Shown here: piece by piece, positions 1 to 11,215 of the stretch
How the letters are laid out: each line of letters starts with the position of its first letter
Position numbering within the stretch: the first letter of the stretch is position 1
NCBI RefSeq assembly: GCF_949628265.1
Contig: NC_088787.1
Span: 9,724,501-9,788,500 of the forward strand
Direction of reading: 5' to 3'
Source of the DNA: Cloeon dipterum
Lineage: Eukaryota > Arthropoda > Insecta > Ephemeroptera > Baetidae
Length of the DNA stretch: 64,000 nt
The notes under the pieces: generated by a model
Told to the model about the DNA's origin: nothing
What the model saw: only the letters and a program-made list of their open reading frames with translations
Databases searched by the model: none
Translations under genes and position numbers: made by a program

Positions 1-3000
1 CGTGCACCTGTGTGGATGGACCGGGGGTGCGGGTGCGCGTCGGTAGCAGAGGGTGTAATCCGTGCGTTGGCACAAAACTGCGTTGCATCTGCTCGATTTT
101 CTCACCGTCTCCAGGCTTTTAACGATCGCCTTTGGCTCAGAGAGTTTAAAAAGAAACCGAGCGGCTGCGTCTATTTGATTTCTGAAGGGAACCTTATTTC
201 TAATAGGATCAGTTTATATCTTTTCCCACGGCAGAGTTTTGGTCTAAGAAAGTGTTTTATCGCGAGTTGCAATTAGTTTTCGAATCACTTTTGTTTGAGA
301 AAATTGCGTCCTGTCTCTTAGCGTAAATCAAACTTGCTTTCCGGTCACACACACGACGAGCAAAAGAGTCAGCCAGCGGGCAGAATTTGTTAAAGGAGCC
401 GTAAATTATGTACGCCGCGCGTCTTTTATTGGCTGGCGAATGCGAAACAATGGCTCTTTTTTCCCTCGCTCTGGCGCAGACACATTGTAATAATACTCGA
501 ATGGCGCGAAGAGCGAGCAGAGTGAGCCGAGGAGAGACAAAAGCACGCTTTCCAGGTAAATCCAGCCGATCCAGGTAAAATTTACCTTGCAAAGAAAATG
601 AAAATTTTATGAGGGTGTTTCGTTTGTAATCCACAAAAAAATTGTTTCATTGCGTACTTTCAATTTTTTTATTAACTTTGTTTACTAGTAAAAAATCAAT
701 TTTAAAGACATAAATTATTGTCATCGGGTTACACAATAAACATTATTTCTAAACTGTTTTGAAATTCGTGTGTAATGTTAACTGTCAAAAAATATTTCCA
801 GGAAATAGAAAAACAGTAAAACTGTGAAGGAAACAAGGCATACTCTTTGTTCCAGGTAAACACAAGCGAAGCACACAGCACAAATTAAGTAGAAACTGGT
901 TTCCCCCCTCTTATGGCCTTTAGTTACAACAATGGCGACTCTTTTTCCCTCGCATCCATCTCCATGAGTCTCGGGCTCACTATAATCGAGCGGGCTGGCG
1001 CGAAGAGTAAAATAAAGAGACTCGATCGCCGCGTCTCCTCTTACACGCTCGTTTGCCCTTGAACCTGCGCTCAGGTGGAGACGCGGCAACCCTGCGCCTA
1101 CCTGCAGCAAGCGAACGAGCGAGCGACCAGTTTACAGCCCACTGACTCTTTATCCTCGATGCTGTAGCGTCTCTTCTATGCTCCTACGCTAAAAAGAAAA
1201 ACTCCCCCTGGCTCGTTCCACCCTGAGAGAGCCACACACAGGTGCTCCGGCAACAAAAGGTCGAAGTGTTTTTGTTCCCTGGTAGCGTCCCTTCCCTTCC
1301 AGGAAAATCCGAATTGCACCGTGCAAAACAGGGGGAGATTCTGAGCTAAATGGATTTAAATCTCGGTTCATCTCGGTCGATGATGTTTTTCTGTAGAATT
1401 TTGAGGGATATTTCGTAAAAATAAATCCTCTCAAAGGATTAGTGTAGAACCATTAACAATTACCTCAAATTTCAAAACATTTATCGCATTAAATGTGTTT
1501 TTACACCTGCACTCAGGTTGCCAGTCTTAGGATTTAGAATTTACGATAAAGATTTACAAATTTTGTAATATTATTGTAGGCTGTAAAATGTAGAACTCAT
1601 ATTTTCCTCGTCGGCCCAATCTTTAAAGCTTTATTGCCTCAATCTTTGATGATTACATATTCTCCCAAGCGAGGGGTTCGTTACTATACATATTTTTTTG
1701 GTTGTTCCGCGCGAGTTGTGCGATCAATTATTCATTGAAACGGACGGAAAATCCTTGAGACAAATAAACTTTTTGCGTGCCGTGCCAGGTGTGCGATTCT
1801 GAGACTCAATATAAAATCGCTCGTATTATTAACTTCTCCGGTGGCTTGTCGCACACGCGATCCATCTTTTGATATTGCGTGCGCCACAGATTGAGGAACC
1901 ATTCCTCGAGGCCTCTCAGGTCAGCAGCTCAGGTTTAATTAAGGTCGAAACCAGTGAACATGGAGGACAGCATTAATTTCTTCCAATAACAAACGTGCGT
2001 TCGAAAAGGAAATTTTTCCTGAATTAATTTTATGCTAAGAGGTAAATAACAAGCTTAATTATTCTTTTTAATTTCCGTCTACTCTGCCTCTTCACGGTGC
2101 AGTGAGTTGTTTTCAATAACAGACTTGTTGAAATTGATTTATTTTGACTGATTGATTGATCCAGTCTGACACGCACATGTAAATTTACAAAAACGAGGAA
2201 ATTAATCGTGCGTATCATTTTCAAGGTATTTTATCCAGAACCAGAAACTTCACATTTCGTCTGTTTTCGGGTATTTCACCTTGAAAAAATCAAGAGTGCA
2301 AATTAAACTACTCGATCGAGCGACGAGAGAATTAGGCGTTGTGTCGGTCCGAGAGAGCAAGCGCCTGCCGGACGCCGAGTTATGCAGCGTGCACGGCGTG
2401 CGTATGTGTGTGAGCGAGAGAAAAAAATTATTAATTCAGAGGCCGTGCGCGACGCTGATACAAAATTTTAATTCCAACACGGTAGCATTCCTGATGCGAG
2501 AGGAGATACCAAGGATCATCTCCAGCGACGAGAAATTTCCATTTTGGTATTATAACGCCTTATTAATAATCAAATCAAACTAGTGTTGAGATTCGAAATT
2601 AAGTTATCCGCGCCTTGATCTCATTTCCTTAATTAGTGTTAACGACAGCAATAATTTCATTCAAATTTTTTTTGAAGTATTTTCCATCATGTAGTTTTTA
2701 ATGGACGGAAACTAAATTTTCAAGTGTTTTACAATTAAAAAACTTGTAATTATTGTTAATTCCTATCTTATCAAATGCAACATAAAGATCAATTTTCAAA
2801 GATCTTTAAAGTTTTATTTGTAACGGCAATAAATCTAACTGTTACAAATTGTTTTGTTCCCTGAATTAAATTAGGACGAAAATCCAAGTGTCTGGGCGTT
2901 GTTTCGTCGCCCTAACAGTCAACTCTCTCGGCGGCAAAGAGCATAATCTCACGTCATATTTCACCCGCCACGCCCTTATCAGCACGCGTGCAATAAAAGC

Positions 3001-4535
3001 GAGATAAACAAACGTCTTGGAGTCGCGCCAGCGAGCGCGGAATCACAATAAATATAAATCCGAAATTCATATTATGCGCGGCGGCAGGCGGGCGGGCGGG
3101 CGGGGCGAATTCCAATTAGAAAGTAGCGAATTGGATAGAGGTGAGGTGTCAAGAGCGCAAGCCAGGCACTTTTGTTTGCCAAAGGGAAACACTACTTTGA
3201 TTTGCTTTAACGAATGCAAACACTTATCGCTTCTCGCCTTGTTTAAATACTTAAACGTACAAGAGACGACTGTAAATAGCAATTTCCTGCCAAGGTTTCG
3301 CCACGGGAGAAACAGTTAAGCTAAATTCAGCAATGAAATTAATGACAAGTAATTTCAATGTTTTAAAAATTAATTAGTTTGTAGAAAAAGCCAAACCTTA
3401 AGAAAGCAGGTATTTTAATTTAAAATAAATTTACGTTTTCCTAATCAGGCTTAATATTTTAATATTTTTAACTCTTCAGGAAAAAGTTTGTATAGTAATG
3501 TCCAGAAAATTATTTAAATAATATTATTTTACGTTAGCACAGGAACACGGGCTCCAAAAATCTGAATTTCTAAAAATAGGATTTAAATTTATAAATTACT
3601 TTTCCCATTGGCTCTCTTTCCGATTTATTTTAAAAGTTTTTTTGGGGAACTCCATTTTTAAAATTTCTTTTGATTTGTTGAATAGTTAAAAATAAATTAA
3701 ATAATTTATGTTAACAATTTAAAAAATATGGAATCCAATAAAAATATCGCTGTAAAATAATTTTAACCGGATTGACTCTCGACTCCAATTTACCGCATTG
3801 CCAGGAACAATTATTCGAATTTTCTGAGGTTAATGAGCAGGGCTCGGCTGCATGGCTGACCGCAAATGATGCGTTTATAATAATCTAGCTGGTCCAGAAA
3901 GGAAAAAGAGATTCCGATGCGGCTCTGAAAATGCTTTTGGAGGGAACCAACGCGCAGCATCTATCTACTCTCGCGCGTCCCCCTTCTTTGCCTTTTAAAA
4001 AAGCTTTTGTGCTCCAACCTTGGCTCTCTTCAGTACCTGAGGTGCCACGTGTACCTCTCCTTCCTGCCTGGCTTCGCTGGCGTCCGTCGAGCATACTCGT
4101 GACGTCACACCAAGTTAAAAAAGAGACGCGCTCAGGCTCAGGGTTCTCTCTAGGTGGCTTCTCGGGAAGCTCGATTCGTTTCGTGAGAAAATCGCACAGA
4201 AATAAATTATTCTCCTTTTTTTATTTGACTTGTAACGTGCTAAATGACCTAAACGGCGTAAATTTAATCTGGAAATTTGCATTTTATTGTATTAATTATG
4301 TTTTTTCTCGCATTTAGAACAAAAATAAATGTTTCTGAGAAATTAAAATTTCCGTAGCTCTTTTGAGCTAGTTTTTTTTAGGATTAAAATAAAATAATTA
4401 GTAGCAATTTATCGGTCATTTCCTCGCACTTTCAATTTTTCGCGGAATCACTGAATCACCGTCTGCGACTCTCGTTTTCGGCATCATAAACGCTTTGAAA
4501 CGGAACGAATAATATCGAAATTTTGTGGTCCTTAC
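1..4535 (-). other. Probable intron of the USP53/54-like gene
   Basis: No coding exon was found on either strand. The USP53/54-like exon at 4536-4715 ends in a clear splice donor, and the next part of its conserved catalytic domain is not present to its left, so this stretch should be intron and the gene continues beyond the window. It mixes AT-rich DNA with GC-richer islands (about 1-560, 880-1140, 2340-2460, 2880-3310, 3840-4180) whose open frames have no recognisable protein content. These islands could be intronic enhancers, but that is inference. It also holds a G-quadruplex motif near 3090. Confidence 0.55.
3090..3105 (+). other. G-quadruplex-forming motif
   Basis: Three GGGC units followed by GGGG form a perfect four-run G tract with one-base loops. 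It lies inside the presumed USP53/54 intron, and the minus (coding) strand of that gene carries the C-rich side. Folding in vivo is not shown. Confidence 0.6.
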
Positions 4536-4715
4536 CTGCACCGCACTGTTGAGGAAGCAATTGTTTTGTCCGGGTCCGTTGAGCAGTCCCTTGGAAAAGG
4601 CAAGAGAGTCCCTTGAGGAAGTGTGCTGATGCTGACCAACCACTGGCGCTTGCATCTCTGCTGCGCCGCCCACACAAGGGGTGGACATTTTAAATGTTTG
4701 ATCGTCCCATTGCAC
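4536..4715 (-). CDS. USP54: Partial USP53/USP54-like (echinus) ubiquitin hydrolase, single exon
   Basis: One exon of a gene that continues off the left edge. Reading on the minus strand, an acceptor (pyrimidine run, CAG) ends at 4716 and the donor CAG|GTAAGG follows 4536 in phase 0. The likely start codon is the ATG at 4688-4686 (MSTPCVGG), which would make the upstream part of the exon 5'UTR. The exon ends with KGLLNGPGQNNCFLNSAVQ, the start of the USP catalytic domain and typical of USP53/USP54 and Drosophila echinus. The Asn and Cys of the catalytic box are present. Echinus acts in interommatidial cell death in the fly eye. The family was long called inactive, although activity on K63-linked ubiquitin has been reported for vertebrate members. 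Variation from the usual motif is small (Gly for Glu in LLNEPG). The rest of the catalytic domain is not in this window. Family call is confident; start codon less so. Confidence 0.8.
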
Positions 4716-7700
4716 CTGAAAACATAAATTTGACAGAAATTGGCTTAGTTTGTTTTGTTAGGGTTGATGGAGTAGGTAGGCCACCTAGATGTTTGAACTG
4801 AAGGGGCGGATGATGGATGAGGGTAAATTTACACAAAGGTTTCTTTATTGGAAGATAAAACCTTCTTCCAGGAAATGATTCGATCCGAGAAACCAAGACA
4901 ATTTTCAGAAGAACAAACCTGTAAGAGTTGCATTTTTTCATCCTCACAACAAAATTATGAAAAATAGTTCGGATAAACTTTTTTTTTGTCCCAACAACAT
5001 GAACATTTCTGTTATTTCATGTTCAGTAGTTTTTCTATGGAATAAATAATCAAAGCAGAGGCAATTTAATTGTTTTTGCTCTTAAAAATAATTAATTCCT
5101 TATCCAATCTTTCTAATGCTCTATTTTTCTAATTTAATTCGAACTAATCGGATATGTCATTCACTGAAGAGGCCGACAATACGGTGAAAATCACGGTAAA
5201 TTCATCGACAACTTATATTCTCGGCGATCACGCAATAAAATTGTCGGTCATCGTGTTTTTGCGTCGTACCGAGAAAATACTATTTGCATTGAACGATGTG
5301 CGCGGACGTGAGCAAACAAGTCGCGGATCAATTCAGCTTTTTTCCTGCATTCGCGCCAACTTTGTATTGCTGAATGAGCGAGTGCGGCCGGAAGTAGTAC
5401 GAATGGATGAGGAAGCCGGCAACAAAAGAGGCGAAAGAATGGCGAGCCACGTGCCCAGCTCGCCAACAATGCGCAGAATTATTTATTGCCTTAATCTGCG
5501 GCTCTCGCTTCGAATTATGTCAAATGACGATGAAGAATCGAGAGCAAATAAACGCGTTATTTATTGCCTCCAAAGAAACGGAGTGTGAAAGGAAATAAAA
5601 TTTCTATATACAAAGTATCAGATTTCCTTCTTGGATGCGATTAAACGGATAGATAGACACTTTTTGTTTCTTTTCCGAATTCCGAAACGCCCTGCTCGGA
5701 GAAACCCGACGCGGTGCATTTGTGCTCCCTATTGGCAAGTGGCTTTCCTCCCCTCGATCCACCTGACGCGCGCGCTCAGCAACGCTGACTCACAACAAGC
5801 ACAGGTGAGTTTTATATTTAAAAAAATAAAAAAATAAACCGAAAAGCAATAACATCATGAAGTGCATTCCTAAATAAAAAGACCCGCATCGTTTGCTTCT
5901 CTCGGAGAGAACATTATATATATAAAAAAATGGAAATTCAAAGCAGCGTTATAGTGAATATGCATGATGCTGTTTTCATATTTTCTCGAAAGGTATATAA
6001 ATAAGCCTAATTAGTGGCCCGGCGCGTGTGTGAATTTTCCTCGAGCTGTCACCGTTTCCACAGAAGAGAATTATAATCTCTCCGGCGCGAATATTAACCT
6101 AGATTAGCCGAGAGGAGTGTGTATAAAGTCAGTGCTTTACCTGCGGAAGTGTTAATCCAAAAAGCTGGAGAGAGATTCGAGATGGCACACCTGGCTCGCG
6201 GGCCTCGCCTCTTGCGTCTGTTTTGTGATCAGACCCGAGCGGCAGACGCCGCCGCTTCCCCCGCCAGCGCCCTCGACTCCCTGCGGACAGGTGTCGCACT
6301 AATATTTTCCTTCGACACTACCCTGGCGTCAAACACTGCTTCCTCCTCTCTTTCCTTTTTCCCAAATTTTTCTACTGCGCAATACAGAACTTGAGTTACG
6401 AAAAATTCTACAGAATCATTGTCACTGGTTTTTTTTTAGCAAAAAAGCAACATTTTTACACAATTATACCTGACGAAAGTTTCAATTTTTTTTTGCTATT
6501 TATTTTTTCTTCCTTCCTAATAGTTATGACAAGTGCCCAATCAAAGTTGAAAAGTAATATTTTTTATCGGATGATGAAACGGTATTGCAAAAGTTGAAAT
6601 AATGTTGTGAAATAATTAATTTTTTATTTGTATATATGTGCAAGGCTCTCCTCTAAATTAATGAGAAAATATGTCATTATTACAGTAAGATTTTTATATT
6701 TTCTTGATAAATCAAATCCTTTTTCAATTTTGTAAAAGTCATAAGTTTTCAGTGAGCTTCCTGAGACACCTTTCCTGATTTAACAACTTTTGCCATTTCA
6801 TAAGGGAGGAGGACAAATTTATATGGATAAATGATGAAGTTGCAATGAAAATATTCGAAATTGTGTGCAGAAATGCGCGGTGCCCAAAAGGAAATAAATT
6901 CGCAATCTCGCAATAAATTTTACAAACTCCAAAGATGTCTCGGCTAAATTCTAAGGACTACAGCAATTATTAAAGAATGATATGAGTGGATTTTACTTGA
7001 CACGAGTATTATTTTACGGTTTTTATTTTACAATTTTACTGTCTTTTAATTATAATTAAACGATAATTGTACAGTTTTAACAGTTATTTCTTTCTTTTTT
7101 AGATCAATCGGGATCAACTATCACTTTTATTCAGTGGTTAATGCTTAAACAATATATTATCATTTAATATTTAACGATGAGCTTGATCGATTTATGTCAA
7201 GGAAGATTAATTTTATTTAAACTTATATAGACTTAGAAATTTATAATTTTGTTCTAGGCAATATTTGAACTTAATATTTTTTGAAACTATAAGAGGTTCT
7301 TTATTTTTCATCCTACAATTTTAAAATTAAGCAGTATCAAATCAAAACACAGAAAACCCAAACGCTCGCGGTCAACCATCGGTTGACACGGAACCAACCG
7401 TTGGTTGTTCAATGCTCGCCTCGCTATGACCCTATGAGCCCCGAGGTGAGGCACTTAACCGAGGGGAGGACACCATCCTTACCAGAAAGTATAGTAACGA
7501 AATTGATATGGATATTTTCAAAACTTATGATTTTAAACAAAGATTCTCTGGACTGTCTGCGCCTACTTGATTTTTTTTATATATATAATTTTATTACAGA
7601 TTTTCCCCATTAGATTAGATCTTGACGAGAGGAAACAAAATCTGCCAAGATAATATGGGGAAGCGCCATAAACGTTCCAGAAAATTAGCAAAATTTAAAT

Positions 7701-10640
7701 TTTCACCGTAACAAGAAAACTGCACAATGTAGGAAAATTTAGAAATACTAATTTGATCAACTGTATATCTATTAATAATAAATTTCAATAGTATTTCAAC
7801 TGTATTGATCAACTTATAATAATCAATGTATATTTTTAATTTTATATGGAAAAATGATTCAAATCGCCTAGCTATTGTTAGTTCCTGATCTAAAATATCC
7901 AAGAAACAATAATATTTTAGCATGAAACATTTTCAGTAATTAAAAAATTCCTCCTAATGACTTTTTAGAAGTTACAAATTGGCTGCACAAAGCCTCGGAC
8001 GAGTCACGACCAAGTGTCGAAAAGCGCGAGCCGGCGGCCATGTGGACAGAAATTTGGAAAATTGGCCGAAACCGGCGTGGGAACTGCTGCTTTTTGTCGC
8101 GCAGCCAAACATCTTGAGCTGACGAGGAGCACGTTTTATTTTGTCTGCGTCGCGCGCGTAACGAGTATGAGAAACACGTTTTCTGCGCGCACGAGACTCG
8201 CGGCTCACGATCTAGATCAGACGTACGGCGTGTAGACAACGCCCACCATCTGCTCCTATTCTGGCACGTAATTAAACGTCCATTGTCTCGGCCCCCGACC
8301 GACGGACCGACCGACCAATTTGGCCTGCCATTAAGCTCATTTGGAAATTTCATTAACCACCCAGAGAACTGGTGCTGATTGTTTTTGGGCGTGATTAATT
8401 TTTTTTTTCATTGTTTAACTGAATTGTAAAAGGAAAAGATTAATAAAAAATGTATTCGATTACGAAAAAAATACCAAAGGATATAAGGAATTAGTATTGG
8501 TTAATTTCTTTAGAAATCGTTACTTTTTAAATATTACATTATTGGACCAGATTCGTGCGACGCGCAGATATGGCGGCCGGTGGAGTTTTGGCCAATATTG
8601 TGACATAATTTGCATTACTCTTAACTAATTGTGTCTTTTGGATCGTAAAATCAAACTCTTGACACTCGTACGAGAATCCAAAGAGAACTTTTTGTTTCCC
8701 ACATTCAGACTGCGCAGTGCGAACCAATTTTATCGCACATCTGGCCCCCGCTGCTAAAACGGCCAGATAACTTTTTCAGGATTTTTTGCTGAGGAATCCA
8801 AAGAAAGATTTTGCCATCAAAATTCGCCGTATATAACAATAATAAGTTAAAAAGATTCACGCATCTACTCACATTTCAACAAACATTTTTTAGTACCAGC
8901 AAATCGTCAAGTCGTAAACTTGACCTCTAAAATGGCATTTTTTTTTCTCTCTATCTCTGACGGGCATCGAATGTGCATAAAAAGATAAAACGCTTTGCGT
9001 CGTCGTCGGCTCTTTTCTCGGTCAGCGAAAATATGTGTCAGACTAGCCATATTAATGCTGCGCGTATAAATTTATGGACTTTGCGTATGGAGCCGCGCTT
9101 GGCTGCTGCGAGTTAAATCTCTGGTGAATAGAGAGAGAGTCCCGTTGCTCGCTCACTCCACTTTGATCCGAACCCTGCGGCCCCTTCTCTCGTTTCTCTC
9201 TAAGTAAGTCCCCACGGCGCTTGAAATCAAATTCTCGTCTCCTTTCCGGCTTTCAGTCTGTGATTCCGTGAAGTTGTAAATTTCAAAAGGATATCAAGTG
9301 TAATTGTTTTAGGGCGATTGACCCCACTTAATTTTCTGGAAATACGGGATTTCTCTGTTGGAGGAAATTAAAATAACTTGTATTATTCAAACTCGCAGAA
9401 AGAGACAAAATTAGTTAAAAGATTTTTCAGCAAAAAGCACGAAATTATTTACTGGGTATGAGCCATAGAGAAAAAATCTTGCAGAAGACTTCTCCTTGGC
9501 CTCGGTGGGGAAGTTAAATATCGCACTTCCAACTCCATTTATTATTTATGTTTTATTGAAAGGGTCCGTTGAGAAACGTGAATTAATTCGGACGCTTTGT
9601 TTGTCCGTCGCGCCGGCCTTGCTTTGTGCGTGACGAATCAGACGACTTTTCGTGTCAGCCTTGAGTGTTAAAAGGACTAAAAGCCCTTTTGAGCATTAGA
9701 ACCCGTGCGACACGTTTGTTATTGCCCCGCTAAAAGGCCATTAGTAAAAGTACCGGCTTATGGTGACAAAAATTAATGTGACGAAAAATAAAATTCGCAA
9801 ACACGCTCGTCGACAAAACAAGCCTTGAAAATATTTTCTCCTGCGAAATCCGTTCCCCATGATTTTGAAATAAGAAGTGTCATTTTTATTTGATAAGTCT
9901 CGTGTCGAAAGCCTTGTATTTTAAGTTAGTTGCCCCTGACAAGAAACCAATTTTCGAGCGAGCAGCGCGAGTGTCAGATAGGTGCTGTTTGTTGCCCAAC
10001 AATTTTGTTGCTACGTAACACAGCACGCCGGAGTGTGCCTGGCGCGCAAGGAGAAAGTCGCAACAGGAATGCGATTATCGCGTGTTTGAAAAACAGCCTA
10101 TAATTAAATCACTGCGGAAAGGACTTTGGCGAGAAGTGAACGGGCTGCTGCATTGACAACAATCGATGCAACAAAGAAAACGCGCATAGTGGAAAGGAAA
10201 CACGAGCGTAGAATGTTTGTAAATAGTGGTGGCCTGACTCTTTTTGTTATTGCTCTTACAAAACCTTCGCAGCCACTCTCCGCACAGCTCAAGTGCCAAG
10301 GCTTATCTGAGGGTTATTAGATCCTAAAGGAATTTTGTGATAGATTTCGTTCCAATAATAAAGGGAATTTGTTGCAACTCAATACTTTAAAGGATCAAGC
10401 GATATGTTTTATATTAGAAACATGTTTTACACGTAATTGAACCCAACATGACATTTAATTAAAATATTTTTGATACAATCTGACCAACAAATAATGCTCA
10501 AATTTACTCATCGATGGTTTAGAAGCTTTGTATTTTATTGCAGATTTTTTTCTTGATTTATGTGTAGCAAAAAAGTTGCATTACATATTCTAATACATAC
10601 CTTTTTGTCAATTTAATCGTTGTGTTCAAAGCCGCCTTTA
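4716..10640. other. Gene-poor region upstream of the USP53/54-like exon
   Basis: No recognisable protein-coding exon. It may contain 5' non-coding exons and the promoter of the USP53/54-like gene. GC-rich islands with splice-donor-like or TATA-like strings occur near 5690-5806, 6010-6300, 7950-8350 and 9000-9210, set in AT-rich DNA. ORFs here (for example 5154-5588 and 7940-8353) show no family features. Confidence 0.45.
9065..9207 (+). promoter_or_regulatory. Candidate promoter and 5' non-coding exon
   Basis: A TATAAA at 9065-9070 is followed by a GC-richer stretch ending in a strong donor-like string (CTAA|GTAAGT near 9200-9207). The next coding gene on this strand, the YIPF gene, has a splice acceptor just upstream of its ATG, so it should have a 5' non-coding exon somewhere to the left. 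This is one possible candidate; transcript data would be needed to tell. Confidence 0.2.
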
Positions 10641-10644
10641 AAGT

Positions 10645-11090
10645 GGAATGATACAGGGCAACAATTGAAAATTATTTGAATTGTGGGATGCCATAAACAA
10701 TTGATGGATAAACAATTTGTTCAACAATTTGCAATAAATAAAAAGGACCTTCCTACAATAAAAATTCAAATTTTGCCAATTTTCTCCAAAATGTACTGTA
10801 CAGTGCTCGAACATATTTTCTTGGCATATTTCGATTCCTCTCGTCGAGATCTGTCCAACGGTGTGTGCCACTTATTGGTGAAACTCTTGGTTTTGAAATT
10901 AAATCGAATTTCAAGTAAGGAGACAGCCCTTACCATTTGATAAGCACGGTAACTTTCCAGCCAATTTTCTCAAAAAAATACAGCGCTCCTTAGGTCAATT
11001 TAGGCTTTAACTGAATCCTAAGGGATGAGTTTATGCATTAGCAACAAGCATTTCCAGGCTTTTCCAGTATCATTCCTCTTTAATACATGC
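10645..11090 (+). repeat. Dispersed repeat D, copy 1
   Basis: About 445 bp closely matching 51803-52260 and, over a shorter part, 38877-39066. The shared core includes AACAATTGAAAATTATTTG and the string TCTTGGCATATT. No coding capacity was seen. It is probably a non-autonomous mobile element or a fragment of one. Confidence 0.75.
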
Positions 11091-11215
11091 CGTCACCGTA
11101 TACTTTCCAATTTGGATGCACTTTCCATCGCGATTCGGGAATCAATCCTGCTGCTTAAAATCTAATCTTTTCTAAGCTTATACTAATAATCAGTTAAGCC
11201 AATCGTAGTAGAGAT
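11085..11215 (+). repeat. Diverged fragment of repeat B
   Basis: Weak but ordered similarity to the left arm of the inverted-repeat element at 14104-14509, including the CACCGTA-ACTTTC and AAGCCAATCG segments. It abuts the repeat D copy. Confidence 0.4.

Noticed and set aside
5154..5588. 144-codon plus-strand ORF
   Set aside because: No family resemblance, an opposite-strand frame of similar quality, and location in a probable regulatory region.
7940..8353. 137-codon minus-strand ORF
   Set aside because: Three overlapping frames are open in the same GC-rich patch and none has protein-like conservation that I can recognise.
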